DNA of 64,000 bases from Triatoma infestans (lineage: Eukaryota; Arthropoda; Insecta; Hemiptera; Reduviidae): assembly GCA_011037195.1 (NCBI GenBank), contig JAAEAF010006182.1, positions 1-64,000 of the forward strand. Reading direction: 5' to 3'. The number at the start of each line of letters is the position of its first letter. The first letter of the stretch is position 1. The notes under the pieces are model-generated. The model had not been told where the DNA came from, made no database searches, and was given only the letters and a program-made list of their open reading frames with translations. This document shows, piece by piece, positions 11,399 through 22,362 of this stretch. The translations under genes and the position numbers were made by a program.

Positions 11399-12030
11399 CG
11401 CGCGTTCTAGGCGATCTTCTTCAGTCTTCTAGTGAAATAAATAGCTCCGTTCATCCTGTACAGGTGCGAGTATATATTTTTTATTAACTTACCACAAACA
11501 AACGGCCAATCTTTCCCTTGGCTCCTCACCAACTAGGTCTCCTCTAGTTGGTGGTGATCTTTTCATTACTTTGCTGGAGTAGATTAGGTAGTTCCTCGAA
11601 ACTTTGTCTTGACATACGGAAATATAGAAAAAACTGTCTTCATGTGAATGCAGTTCCCTACAGAGACTGTGGTAGTATTCACCAAGTTCTTCTCTTTCTT
11701 CGTTAATTCGTCTATTTCTTCTAGGTGCACTGTAGTGCTAGAAGAAGCAGGAATTTCTCCTCATCAGAACTACTTATTTCCCCCCCAAAAAAAATCTGCA
11801 AAACACTATAACTAGTGCAAAACAATACTGCGATCCTGCTCTGTGGACAGCACAACACTAGATCGCTCACACAGATCTCGCTCTGTATGTGAAGCAGCCA
11901 TATGGCTGACCGCCGAAAGATCGCGTCCTGTGTGTCAAAGCCTTAAAGGATTCCTGCAAGAGTGGTAGAATGTTGCCGAAACTTTTTGAGTCCAGGTAAA
12001 AAGCTGAAAATTGCTTATCTTCTTCTTTTC
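11399..12030. other. Unassigned sequence
   Basis: No ORF or repeat match found. A small inverted motif (CTTCTAGGTGCAC...GTGCTAGAAG) lies near 11720-11745. Confidence 0.4.
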
Positions 12031-12034
12031 TGGC

Positions 12035-12435
12035 CTCTACAATCCTTGAAGAATCTTGGCCTCCTCAATCACACCTGCCCACTTGCCCTGTCTGGGCCAA
12101 TCTACGCCGTCTCCTAAATCCAGCTCCAGCCTTTCCAACCATCGCGACCTTGATCTTCATCTTTGTCTCTGTTCTCCTGGTTACCCGGCACATATCTTTT
12201 TAGGGATCCTGGAATCCTTCATCCTCTCCACGTACCTTCCTCTGTTTATAAATCCAACCGAATCTTGGTCCTCTTGAACAGGTCTCTCTTAATCTCTGAT
12301 TGGTCCTTAGTCTCCAATCCTCCACCATCTTTAAACTGGTCCAAATACTTTTCTCAGTATTTGTTCCCCATATTCTGAGAAGGCGCTCGTCGCTTCTCTT
12401 TAGGGACCATGTTTCGCTAAAATTGCTCAGTTTTA
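12035..12435 (-). pseudogene. LINE C-terminal tail, 5'-truncated
   Basis: Minus-strand translation gives SETWSLKRSDERLLRIWG, then DWRLRTNQRLRE and, after frame changes, fragments ending IEEAKILQGL. This is the tail after the reverse transcriptase of a common arthropod LINE type (pattern ETWTL...WRIRTN.EL...EAKTL.GL). Several frameshifts. It is distinct from the plus-strand fragment that follows. Confidence 0.7.
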
Positions 12436-12584
12436 AATATCTCAGCTCCTTAATAGACATAGTTAGATAGTGAACAGGAAATTTAGAAAAGAATATGCGA
12501 AGGGAAAAAGTCAAATTCTAAACTGAACTCTTCCTTGTGTGAATCAGAAACACCAAGCCAGTAACAAATGTTTTTAAAAGCATT

Positions 12585-12925
12585 GTGCTCAGTATAATGA
12601 CTTACGGTCAGAGACATGGACCATAAAGTATAGTAAAAATAAAACTACTGGCATCAGAAATGGTCTTCTTTAGATGGGCGCAAGGACTTTCAGAATAGAA
12701 AGAATGGAAGTATGGAAGTAAAAAAGCGTCAACGACTGGCAAATCGAGAGAAGAAGAGGCCGAGGAAGACCTCGTAGAACTTTGCAGGACGGAATAGAGG
12801 AGAGCTTGATGGGCCATGGTCTCCAGCAAAATTTAACAAAGAATAGGAAGGTATGGAGAAAGGCTATTTAAGACATTTAGTTCAAGGAAACTCACTGAAG
12901 AATGTAAAATCTAATTAAAAAAAAA
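12585..12925 (+). pseudogene. LINE C-terminal tail with poly(A)
   Basis: Short in-frame pieces in changing frames read MTYGQ, SETWTIK, LLASEMVFFRWAQG, then from 12740 ERRRGRGRPRRTLQDGIEES and NRKVWRKAI with a TAA at 12869-12871. An A tract follows at about 12915. The order (TYG, ETWT, EMxFLRW, GRPRxxWxDG) is that of the region after a LINE reverse transcriptase. Confidence 0.75.
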
Positions 12926-12929
12926 AATA

Positions 12930-14330
12930 ATTATTAATTATAATAACAGACTGGACGTTTCGCCAATTTTTTCTAATTATAATAGAATCGTCAAAAACTC
13001 AAAACAATTGTTTCAGATAGAAAATAAATCAACAAAATTAAAATGAAATTTCTTTATTTATTTATTTCTTTTTATGTATAAAACAAAATCTCTCTTTGTG
13101 GTTGGATAGACTTAATTAAATCTAAATCCAATGAACAGTGATGGGAGGAAAATGCACCGCAGTTAAAATGTGGGGTCCTCCACTGTGAAATGGATGAAAT
13201 AGGAATTGTGGTTTAAGCATAATTAAAGGAGAAACCCTTTTTTTATTCCGTTTTATCCCAAGAGGATCAAGATCAATGACATAGGCACTTAGGAAAAATA
13301 TTCTTTGTAGATTTTCTAGCGTAATTATTGATTGGCTTTATTATTATATTTATTTTTTTTATATTTTTTTTATTCAATTAAATTATTTAATCATATAAAA
13401 AAGAAGAGTTATTTTAAAATCCTGCAATTTGTTCTCTCAGCTGCAAAGTTCACAATGAGATAAAATTTGTCTACTTTCCTTTTTCCCCCCAGTCTTTCAG
13501 TTATGTCATATTTTGAAATTGGTATTTAAATAGAAATATATCTTTTGAAGTTCCTTCCGCTTGGAAATCCCAGAATTTGTAATTCTGGTTAAAATTTTAA
13601 TTTCGAAATTTGTCATAACCATAATACTTTTTTTCTACTACAGCAAAGTAAAACACAACTGCAACGGGTCAAAATTAACAAGCAAGTATTTGCTATGAAA
13701 CGAATGGGTGAGTGTAAGGCGATAATAAACTGATAAATAAGTGTAATTTTTTTAATGAAGAACTTATAATGATGAACAAACATGTGTTCTTATAATGCAA
13801 AGTGTATATTTATTTTTCTAAAAAGCAAATGGGGGAATATTAAACTTCATTACGTCTATCTAACCAACGAATATATTCAGCGCAACAAAAATATCGTAAT
13901 TAACGATAATATATATATCGACAATATATATAACATAGCACGATAAATTTAGTGTTTCTAACGACAATTCATTGGTATGTTCTCAAAGAAAAATTAGGTT
14001 TTATTACGTTTAACTGTTATCACTGTAATTATTAGCTGCATCTTTTCTATCATTTTAATTTTTTGCATTTGTGATTTTTATTATTTCACTTTGTTGTGTT
14101 CTCTTTAGACGAAAAAATAATAATAATTTAAAAAATTTTGTTTTAAAAAAAAGTAAATTAATGTCTAAAAGTTGTTTTAATCACCAAAAATGATATTTCA
14201 TTCGATATTAAGATAATAAAATTATTAATTCGTATATTATTAATCTAAAGCAAATAATACTTTATGTTGTAATTAAATTTTTTAATTACACAAATAAAAA
14301 TTGGCTAACGGATTGGAATTAAATAATAAC
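12930..14330. other. Long AT-rich region, nothing recognised
   Basis: No ORF above noise. Poly(A), poly(T) and ATATAT runs occur around 13340-13400 and 13900-13930. I see no repeat shared with the rest of the window. Confidence 0.45.
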
Positions 14331-14341
14331 AAACATTGTTA

Positions 14342-14575
14342 AGGAAGGGAATAACTAAATGGTTAGCGTACTAGACTCCCACGCGGAGGACCCGGGTTCG
14401 AGTCCACTGTGTTACCCTTAGATTCTTTCTTCCTACAAGCCTTTACAGCTCACTGTCCGGTGTTGGACAGTGTTGTCTTTAACGAGAGAACACTGTCCGG
14501 AGGCTGGCAGAAGGCTCCAGGCGCCAATGACCTTAAATGTTGCCGCACCTTAAATAAAAAAATAATAATATAAAT
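14342..14575 (+). mobile_element. tRNA-derived SINE with 10-bp target duplication
   Basis: The 5' part is tRNA-like: an A-box region TGGTTAGCGTACTAG, an anticodon-arm-like CTCCCACGCGGAGG (resembling tRNA-Gly with anticodon CCC) and a canonical B box GGTTCGAGTCC. A tRNA-unrelated body follows, with CACTGTCCGG repeated in both orientations, and an AATAAAAAAATAATAATA tail. AACATTGTTA occurs at 14332-14341 and 14576-14585, directly flanking the unit. About 234 bp. Confidence 0.88.
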
Positions 14576-14639
14576 AACATTGTTACAAATAAATTTGGTG
14601 AGGATCAGTCAAAAACAATTTCAAAAAAAAAACATCAAT

Positions 14640-14895
14640 TATGACAAGAATTTCGACAGAATTTCCTGTCTTTATCAAGCCTTTAATATATATAAATAGT
14701 CTTGAAAGATGTGGAAAAATAATTTTAGTGGTAAACATAAACTTAAAAAAAAATAAAATCTTACAGCACAGAAACATCGAAAAAAGATCTGGTATTTTAT
14801 CCGTCGTAGTATCAATGTTCATTTTGTTCTTGACCGGTTCGGATTTTTCATCCATTGTCAGAGCAAATTCATGTCAAGATATAACTGAACGTAAT
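14640..14895 (-). repeat. Repeat Y fragment, reverse orientation
   Basis: The reverse complement matches 15425-15525 through GGATAAAAATCCG, AATAAAATGAA and GGATAAAATACCAGAT. Confidence 0.6.
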
Positions 14896-15183
14896 ATTTC
14901 TGTTATACTTGTTGGTTTGTTGGTTGTATATATGTGCGGAAGGTTATTAAGGTTATGTTACTATGTGTGTGACTTTAATATCAAAATGGAATTATTATAA
15001 ATTTACACATAATAATTGAAAATATTTAATAATTAATAATTATTATAAATAAATAAATAAATTTATTTATAATAATCCCATTTTATCATTAAACACACGC
15101 ATAGTAACATAACCTAATAACCTCCTCACATATATGCAACCAACAAACCAAAAGTGTGAGTGTAACAGAAACATTATGTTTTT
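14896..15183. repeat. Inverted repeat with arms of about 105 bp
   Basis: Left arm 14896-15001 (TTCTGTTATACTTGTTGGTT...) is the imperfect reverse complement of 15076-15183. The centre is a nearly perfect AT palindrome of ATAAATAAATAAATTTATTT type. Confidence 0.7.
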
Positions 15184-15235
15184 AATGGGTTTCAGATAGA
15201 GAGAAAATGGGTTGTATAGATAAATAAACTAGAAA

Positions 15236-15705
15236 TATGGGTGAACACTGTATAATAGAAAAGTAGCACAAACTGCCTGGACTTTACACTAAAATATATT
15301 TAAACAGTTTCTCCCAGTCTTGTCTGGCCTAAACTAGTGACTGAGACTGTCTCTCTCTCTGCTGTGGATCCCTCTCTCCAGATCCTACTACAACGTTGAA
15401 GTGAACTTTGTACAGGAGGGCTTGGTGAATTTGGCTCGGACGATGGATAAAAATCCGAAACCGGCCAGGAATAAAATGAATATGCATGCTATGGCGGATA
15501 AAATACCAGATGTTATCCAGCATTGCGGACCCATCTACATATTCAATAGAAAATGTTTATGTTTCTCCACTGCAATTATCAGTACTATGATAGCAAAAAA
15601 GTAAAATTGCACAACAGCAGCAAGTAAAATGCAAGCGAAAAATATAACATAACAGCACCAGAAACATTAGTAACATAATGTACGCATGCAATATCGTTGA
15701 AATTA
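15236..15705 (-). repeat. Repeat Y: LTR-like unit plus adjoining sequence
   Basis: The segment with GCACAAACTGCCTGGAC, CAGTTTCTCCCAGTC, GTGGATCC and CCAGCATTGCGGACC recurs at 19383-20545, and pieces recur at 14640-14895 and 27885-27945. Read on the minus strand, the part below 15394 begins TGTAGTAGGATC and resembles the TRIM LTR (GGGAGAAACTG followed by a TTTAAATA box). An LTR family related to the TRIMs is likely. Confidence 0.55.
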
Positions 15706-16416
15706 CCTTTTTTTTTACTCCCCTACAGAGATGAAGACCTGTTTGGCCATTAGTCTTGAAATCTTGCGGTCCAGTTAGTTGCGGACATATTTTGTTGTCG
15801 TTCATTTAAATATTTTTGCCACTGTAAACGAAGCGGGCGAGTTGGGAGGGGATTGGCGGGAACTCATATAGACAAGCCTTGGTTTCAGAAAATAATGTAC
15901 TTATTGAATGAAAGTTATCTCTACAAATTAATACTTTTAATACTGAAACTTACAAAAATTTAATACTATTAAAAAAAAAAGCTAATACCCTTTAAAAATT
16001 AATACTATTACCTTACAAGCTAATATCAAACTTAAGTTACAATTACTAATCAAATTGTAAGCTAATATTAATGCCAAAACAAGCAAAAAAATAATAAATT
16101 CAATTATTAATTAATAAATTCGCATGCCTTGCCAGAGTTACTATGGAGAAGCTGACTCACCAAATGCCCAAGCACACAGCCATAAGCCAGGTTTCATTCT
16201 TTGCACACAACCACAGACTGACTTCCTTCGAGTTGTTATTCTAATCTCATGACAATAGGAATTCACTCCAAACAGGGAGGATTCCCGAGTCAGCAATCTC
16301 TGTAACATCTCTGACAGGGCCTTTGCTACTCTACATTTAATTCAAATCTATATTCTACACTTAATTCAAATATTACGTTTTACATTTATTTGGTTACAGA
16401 CACTATATTTTATTTT

Positions 16417-16555
16417 CAACTTTCCCTTACTCCTAGTAACAGAAAGTATTGTAATCTTGTCAAATTTTCGATATCGAGTTTTCACCTGAAATATCCGTTT
16501 TGAGGTCCCCTGGATCGAAAAAAGTGTTTTTTTAGCAAATAGCCTGTGTGTATGG

Positions 16556-16601
<46 letters not shown>

Positions 16602-16889
16602 AAGTGAACAGCATAGCTCAAAAACGAAAAACAGTAGAAAGTTCAAACTTGATATTCTGTTTAGGTATCACCATGGGATCTGACAGTACGTTATCTGTCA
16701 GAATTCCTCACCCGCAAGTACCACTTTACAAGTTTTTTTTTTACATTTTCCTCAAAAATGGTTCTTCGAACTTTATATATCAACTAAACATACAAAGAGC
16801 TACAACTTTTATTTGAAAAATTTCTCTGGAAAAATTCATTTAAGGGCACTTTTAGGGGAGGGGTGGAGTTTGGTTTTTCTCTAAAGTGC
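16417..16889 (-). repeat. Repeat H, left part, with a (GT)n microsatellite
   Basis: Hairpin ACTTTCCCTTACTCCTAGTA, then GTTTTCACCTGAAATATCCG, (TG)n at about 16560-16597, AAAGTTCAAACTTGATATTC and one internal unit. It breaks at CTAAAGTGC and resumes at 17587. Confidence 0.85.
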
Positions 16890-17586
16890 TGTAATGATGA
16901 GGCAGGGTCATAGCAATGTCAAACCTTCACAACACATAACAAAGAAAGAATAATTTATAACTAGTGGCCTAGCCGGCTGCTGTCTTAAAGACAAGGCCGC
17001 GGCCAAACAAACAAAACCAAGGTTCAATACTTTACATCAAAGCAAGCAACCGCTAAGGCTGGCCACTGACCTAAATCACTGGTCACCGAAATAACCAAAG
17101 TCGCACAAGGTCGCACACTAGGACAGATGTCTTAGTGTGAGTGTTGCTAACACTAATATATAAACTTCGCCCTATTGGAAGAGGGGATGATTATATATGA
17201 ATATACTTCAGTACGTCTTCAAGATTATTATACGAGCAGCAGTTTCCGCGTCCCTATACAGGTTTTATTTATACTTATTTCCTTAGTTGTGCATCTTAGT
17301 TCATTTATTTTAATCATTCTAAATTATCATTTATTTATCTCCTATTTATTTCTAAGTATTTCTTGTTAATAGTTACCATTACTCACGTTTAAATTATTGT
17401 ACAAATACAGTCTATTTTTATAAATTCCGTGTTAATAATTCGAGCACTAACTTCCAAAAATCTCTAAACTAAATTCCGCCCTCTTCAAGACATCTACTAC
17501 ATACCTCAGGAATCACAATAAACGATTCCACTACATCTGGTGGTAACACGGTGTTAACAGATCATCCGATAAACGATTCCACTACA
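16890..17586 (+). mobile_element. LTR insertion (family B) with 4-bp target duplication
   Basis: Starts TGTAATGATG at 16890 and ends TTCCACTACA at 17586. GTGC flanks both ends (16886-16889 and 17587-17590), and the host H sequence reads through once the insert is removed. A TATA box TATATAAA lies near 17157. The LTR proper seems to end near 17534 with the same TTCCACTACA; the extra 52 bp contain CTGGTGGTAACACGG, which may be a primer-binding-site remnant, and a second copy of the LTR terminus. It is therefore a solo LTR with leftovers of the internal region. Confidence 0.8.
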
Positions 17587-17835
17587 GTGCTATCATAGTT
17601 TTATTATACAATTTTATCATCCAAACAAAAATTAATTAGAAATAAATGGATGGCCAAAATTCCGAGTTTCAAGAAATTAGTAAACAATTAGTAAACCGGA
17701 AGTGCGCTTTTACTGAACAGTTTTCGACAGATTTCATTAAATTTTATCCACAAACTATAAAATTTATCAATTATAATTTTGAGAACTGATGTAAGAAAAA
17801 GTTGTTTGAGTGTTTCATACCAGATTTTATTTTTT
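17587..17835 (-). repeat. Repeat H, right part of the split copy
   Basis: Continues CTATCATAG, AATTAGAAATAAATGGATGGCC and CCGGAAGTGCGC to the H 5' terminus GTGTTTCATACCAGATTT. Confidence 0.85.
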
Positions 17836-19050
17836 ATTGTGAAACTTGTAGTTTCACAAATTATTATTAAATTTGTCGTCTTATGAATATTTTACGCTGT
17901 GTATCTTCATTTTCTGTTGTTGTATAGTTTTCATAATACCTATTTTGTCCGTGCGAAAAATTGGCATGTACCAAAACAAATTTAGCAAAGATTAGCAATG
18001 TTCTTACTGAAGAACTCAGTCGGCATCCTTATTCAAGTGATAAAAAAGAAAAGAAAAGAAGGAATGAAAAATATAGTTCTAACGTTCATGTAATGACTAA
18101 TGACTGGTCTTAATTCATTTGCTGGCGAATGAAAGAAAACACTCTCTAATGACCAGCTATTCAATGAAAGAAAAGAGGTAGTAGCGTGGAAAAGAGTGTT
18201 CTGATAAAATATCTAATGAAAAGAACAATCTAAGTGAACGAACACTGTGACTCTGTGGCAATTTGTTAAAAATAAAGGCCTGTAAGATAACTTTTATGGT
18301 TTTTAACGCACAAGGGAAAACTGTCTTCAAGAGAGGAAAAAAGAAATGCTAGAGCGTAACCCAACCCTAGATAGAATAGGATTAAGTAGCTATGTTAACA
18401 ATAGACACTTGGACTTTGCGATTAGATTTCCTGGCTCTAATTACTTCCTCACTCTCTCTTTGAAATGGTTTAAGAGACATTTTCTTATCAATTTCCAGCC
18501 ATTTGTGAAAAACTATATATATATATGTTTCATGTTCACATAAATCTTTTTTTATTTAAAACCTTGCTCTAAAGCGAGAATTTCTTTCATTTTGTTCAGG
18601 TCTATATACGTACATTCTTTTTCCTAATCTTCCACTTTTTTTGTAGGGGCTGAACAATTTTCTAGCCTACCTGTTTCGCACCAACCGAACTTTTTTCATT
18701 CAATCAGATTTGATTTTGTGTTCAGGTCTCCTTGAGCGTTCAATTTTCTTTGAGAAAGATCATTTTGCTTAATATGCAGGCTAATTTTGCCGCCTTTGTA
18801 ATAGGCGTTTTGGCTAGAGGATTGGATAGAAGAGAAAACATTGGTTGAGATAAGATTACAGTTTATTGAACATTTTTAATATCAATTGAGAATATTAAGC
18901 ACCACTAGGACTTGAGAAGATTATAGACTGATTGGCTGGGTGAGAGACAGTAGGAGAAGGCCTCGTAGAGTATTGATGGCTGTTCGAATGGCTCTCTACT
19001 TCACTTTAGATAAAAAACTAAAAAAGTTTTTTTACTTGAAGAAGTCAACA
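17836..19050. other. Unassigned AT-rich region
   Basis: No family recognised. A tiny Arg-rich frame near 18950 (SRRRPRRVLMAVRMA) might be the last residues of a LINE tail, too short to call. Confidence 0.4.
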
Positions 19051-19054
19051 AGAT

Positions 19055-19200
19055 CATTTTCACTTTCCCTTACTCGTAGTAAGAGGAAGTATTTTAGTCA
19101 TGTCAGATTTTCGATATCAAGTTTTCACCGCAGTTTTCCGTTTTGAGGTTCCCTGAGTCCAAAAAAAGTGGTTTTTAGAAAACGGTCTGTGTATGTGTGG

Positions 19201-19232
<32 letters not shown>

Positions 19233-19300
19233 ATGTATGTATGTGAAATGCATAGCTCAAAAACGAAAAAGCATAGAAAGTTCAAACTTGCAAAGCACTT
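19055..19300 (-). repeat. Repeat H 3' end, truncated
   Basis: TTTCCCTTACTCGTAGTAAG, TTTTCGATATCAAGTTTTCACC, a GT microsatellite at about 19212-19235 and GAAAGTTCAAACTTG. Confidence 0.75.
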
Positions 19301-19576
19301 TACTCAAAAATGACTGCAACGATTTTCTTCTAAATTGTTATATCAACAACTAGTTATATCTCACTAGTTTTCAAGACATAATCGAAAAGTAGCACAAACT
19401 GCCTGGACATTACACTAAAATATATAAAATGGTAGTGAGAGGTAAAGAGAAAGGTTGATGACGTGTTGTGACTGCTGTATGAACTCTGCTGCAAGACTGC
19501 CGGTAGACACTCCCTCCTATGGCTGACACAGCTGTATTTAAAAAGTTTCTCCTACTCTAGTCTGGCCAAAACTAGT

Positions 19577-19584
19577 GAGTGAGA

Positions 19585-19636
<52 letters not shown>
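19577..19636. repeat. (CT)n microsatellite
   Basis: About 60 bp of almost pure CT, next to the inserted LINE tail. The same spot in the other Y copy has only a short CT run. Confidence 0.9.
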
Positions 19637-19638
<2 letters not shown>

Positions 19639-20190
19639 GGGTAATTTCATATACAGATTGTTTAGGACACAGACTCCAAAATACTTATATGACATGTTCA
19701 CACAAAAAGCTGCACTAGACTTAAGAACCACAAGGACTGTCGATTCCAGACTTTACGTACAACCACATAGGACTGTAACATACCAAAACTCTTTTACTGC
19801 TGCTGCCAGTAGACTTTGGAACGACTTACCTACTGACTTGACCAACAAGAAATCACTGCCTAGTTTTAAGTTTTTTTATTACACTCATTTGTTTGAATAA
19901 TGATTTTGTACAAAGGAGATTTTTAAGTTTGTATATAGAAGTTATTTTTTTTTTCTTTTGTTTTATATTATTATATTAATAATTATTATTACTATTATTA
20001 TTGTTTTATTAATTTATTATTAGTAGTAATTTTTATATGTGTAAATATTTTATACAAAATTATAAATGTAAATAGTAATTAAGAGTTTATTTCAGTTTAG
20101 TCTCTCAGATCAGAGAAAATATTTTTAATATTGTAAATTTTATTTGTTGCTCTTAAGGGACATAAGTCCCAGAGCATAATAAATTCATCT
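19637..20190 (+). pseudogene. LINE 3' fragment: end of ORF2 plus 3' UTR
   Basis: An 87-codon frame (19637-19900) reads YRLFRTQTPKYLYDMF, then RTVTYQNSFTAAASRLWNDL and LPSFKFFYYTHLF. The combination of a short basic stretch, SFxxxASRLWNDLP and a final SL..FK pattern is typical of the extreme C terminus of CR1/Jockey-type LINE ORF2 proteins. After the stop comes an AT-rich 3' UTR ending AATAAATTCAT, followed by a CTTT repeat tail. The fragment is 5'-truncated; its target duplication is hidden in the CT tract. Confidence 0.75.
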
Positions 20191-20549
20191 TTCTTTCTTT
20201 CTTTCTCTCTCTCTCTGCTTTGGATCCTTTTCTTCGGATCCTATTACAACATTGAAGTAAATTCATCTCTCTACACAAACTTGGTGAATCTGCTCTGACA
20301 ATAGATGAAAATCTGAAACCAGTCAGGAACAAATTGAATATGCATGCTACGACGGATAAAATACCATATATTATCCAGCATTGCGGACCAATGCCACATA
20401 TTTAATAAAAAAAGAGGTTTATGTTTTTTGTTTATGTACTATAGTGTAATTATCAGTATTATGATAACAAAAAATGTACAACAATAGCAAGTAAAATGCA
20501 AGCGATAAATATAACATAATGTGCGCATGCAATATCGTTGGAATTACAT

Positions 20550-20878
20550 TTTTGTTCAACTTTTATTTAAAACATTGCACTGGAAAACTTCATTTAAGGG
20601 CATTTTTGGAGGAGGGGTGTGCTTAGGTTTTCGCCTAAAGTGTTATTTCAATTTACTGTACTATTCTGTCATCTCAATAATATTAATTAGTATTAAATAA
20701 TATCTGTGGAAATGCCGTGTGTGAAAAAAATCATATGACCGGAAGTGCGTTTTTATTGAAATATATTTTTCAGTTTTCTGGTATTTTCCCAAAAACGGCT
20801 TGAAAGATTTGCCTTTAAACTTGCCATTGAACTTCACATACAACTTTTTTTTTTTAAACATTTCTCCTCATGAAGTCA
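20550..20878 (-). repeat. Repeat H, left part of a copy split by a retrotransposon
   Basis: Internal H units (CATTTAAGGGCATTTTTGG, CCGGAAGTGCG) run up to CATGAAGTCA, where the R1-like element enters. Continues at 22363. Confidence 0.8.
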
Positions 20879-22218
20879 CTGGCCACTGGCGCCCTCATGA
20901 TATGTAAGAGGATGGCGGGCAAATCCTGGGGATGCCCGCCGAGAATCCTACGGTGGATGTACACCATGATGGTGAGACCAGTTATCACCTATGGCGCGAT
21001 GGCTTGGTTTAGGAAGACCAAAGAAGTATCGGTCAGGAGAACTCTTGACAAGGTACAGCGGCTCGCATGCTTATGCATGACGGGGGCTATGAGGACTTGC
21101 ACCACCGCCGGGATGGAGGTTATCCTCAATCTGTCATCTTTGCACCTCGTGGTGGAAAGGGCGGCGAAGGAGGCTCTTCTTAGGATCTCTAGGGGTGGTG
21201 CAGGAGGGGGGAGGGCTGGATGTTAGAGAGTTGGTATTCTCACCCTTGGGCTCCCTCATCTGGCACCTCCCTAGGGATGGTATGGTTAAGAAGTACAGCT
21301 TCACAAAAAATTTTTCGTCGAAGCTAGGCAACAAAAGTGAGTGGAGCGAGGGAGCGTCTCATCCGCTCTGTTGGGCATCAAGGAACATGCCATTAAATGG
21401 TATACTGATGGGTCGAAGACCCTCGAGGGGACTGGGGCGGGGGTGGTTGGTCCAAGGATCAAGCACTCGGAACCCATGGGTAAATTTCCCAGCATCTTCC
21501 AGGCGGAGATATACGCTATCGGAAGATGTGTTCAATTTAACCTCGATAGGGGATACAGGAATCAGGAGATTGTAATCCTTTCTGATAGTCAAGCAGCCAT
21601 TGGAGCTCTGGGTGCACCAGTTATTAACTCTAAAATGGTTTGGGAATGCCTAGATAAACTTAACGATCTGGGCAGTAGTAACAAAGTTGCACTCTGGTGG
21701 GTGCCGGGGCATGTTGGCATTGAAGGGAATGAGATGGCCGACGCCCTGGCCAAGATAGGGCCCAACTTCCCACTTCTGGGGCCGGAACCTTTTTGTGGGA
21801 TTAGCGACCAGTTTCTGTTGGAGGAACTTAGGAAGGAGGAGGAAACGAAGAGATCTCAACTCTGTCACTCCCTCCCTAGGTCGGAGGGAAATTATAACAA
21901 CGGAGGTCGGAGGCATGCATTAGATTGAGCAAGAACAAGCTCCGCGTACTTACGGGTTTCCTCACGGGGCATTGCCGACTTAGAGGACACCTGGGAAAGC
22001 TGGGTTTGGAAAGTGACAGCTCATGCAGATTCTGTGGGGAGTTGGAGGAAACTCCACTACATCTCCTAACAGACTGCGAAGCTGCCACTCAGAGAAGGTT
22101 CAGGAACCTGGGCAGCTACCAGGTGGAGGAGGGGAACATACCCTCTCTAGAGCCCGTCAGGATATTAGGATTCCTCAGGGATCTTAACCTGATGGAGTGT
22201 TGTAGAATGGATATTTAA
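20879..22218 (+). pseudogene. R1-like ORF2 remnant: RT end, RNase H, C-terminal Cys motif
   Basis: The order is: post-RT segment (PRILRWMYTMMVRPVITYG, TLDKVQRLACLCMTGAMRT) to 21226; a shifted-frame piece with PRDGMVKKYSF; then from about 21350 an RNase H domain with catalytic acids in KWYTDGSK, FQAEIYAIGR and ILSDSQAAIG, and the WVPGHVGIEGNEMADALA block. The C-terminal piece (21925-22218) has GHCRLRGHLGKLGL followed by CRFCGELEETPLHLLTDC, a conserved Cys/His motif of R1-type elements. At least three frameshifts (about 21200, 21345, 21900) kill it. The first three codons of the open frame at 20870 belong to the target-site copy, not the element. Confidence 0.88.
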
Positions 22219-22327
22219 TTGGACATCCGTTCGGGTGCTATGGGCAGGCCTGTGGCACCCAGGGGGTATAGCACAATAGACCTGATCAAGGTCGCAGTCC
22301 GTTGGCTCCCCCCTAAAAAAAAAAAAA
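20879..22327 (+). mobile_element. 5'-truncated R1-like non-LTR retrotransposon with about 35-bp target duplication
   Basis: The insertion is bounded by AACTTTTTTTTTTT...CATGAAGTCA at 20842-20878 and again at 22328-22362; the copies differ by two Ts and one T/C change. The element ends in an A tract (22315-22329) right after GTTGGCTCCCCCCT. Inside are the end of the reverse transcriptase, an RNase H domain and a Cys-rich C terminus. The GC content is visibly higher than the flanks, so it is a recent arrival compared with the H copy it split. Confidence 0.88.
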
Positions 22328-22362
22328 AACTTTTTTTTTAAACATTTCTCCCCATGAAGTCA

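Larger units (their letters stand above)
19383..20545 (-). repeat. Repeat Y copy interrupted by a LINE tail
   Basis: Matches 15236-15705: GCACAAACTGCCTGGAC at the left, GGATCCTATTACAACATTG and CCAGCATTGCGGACC on the right, ending ATGCAATATCGTTGG. The LINE at 19637-20190 sits within an expanded CT tract. Confidence 0.6.

Noticed and set aside
14352..14425. Possible functional tRNA gene (Gly-like).
   Set aside because: The sequence is followed by a SINE body and flanked by a 10-bp target duplication, and acceptor-stem pairing is poor, so it is a SINE head.
14583..15000. Overlapping frames of 90 and 119 codons on opposite strands.
   Set aside because: They cross from repeat Y into an inverted repeat and have no domain signal.
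16366..16614. Frame with a His-Thr repeat.
   Set aside because: It is a translated CA/GT microsatellite.
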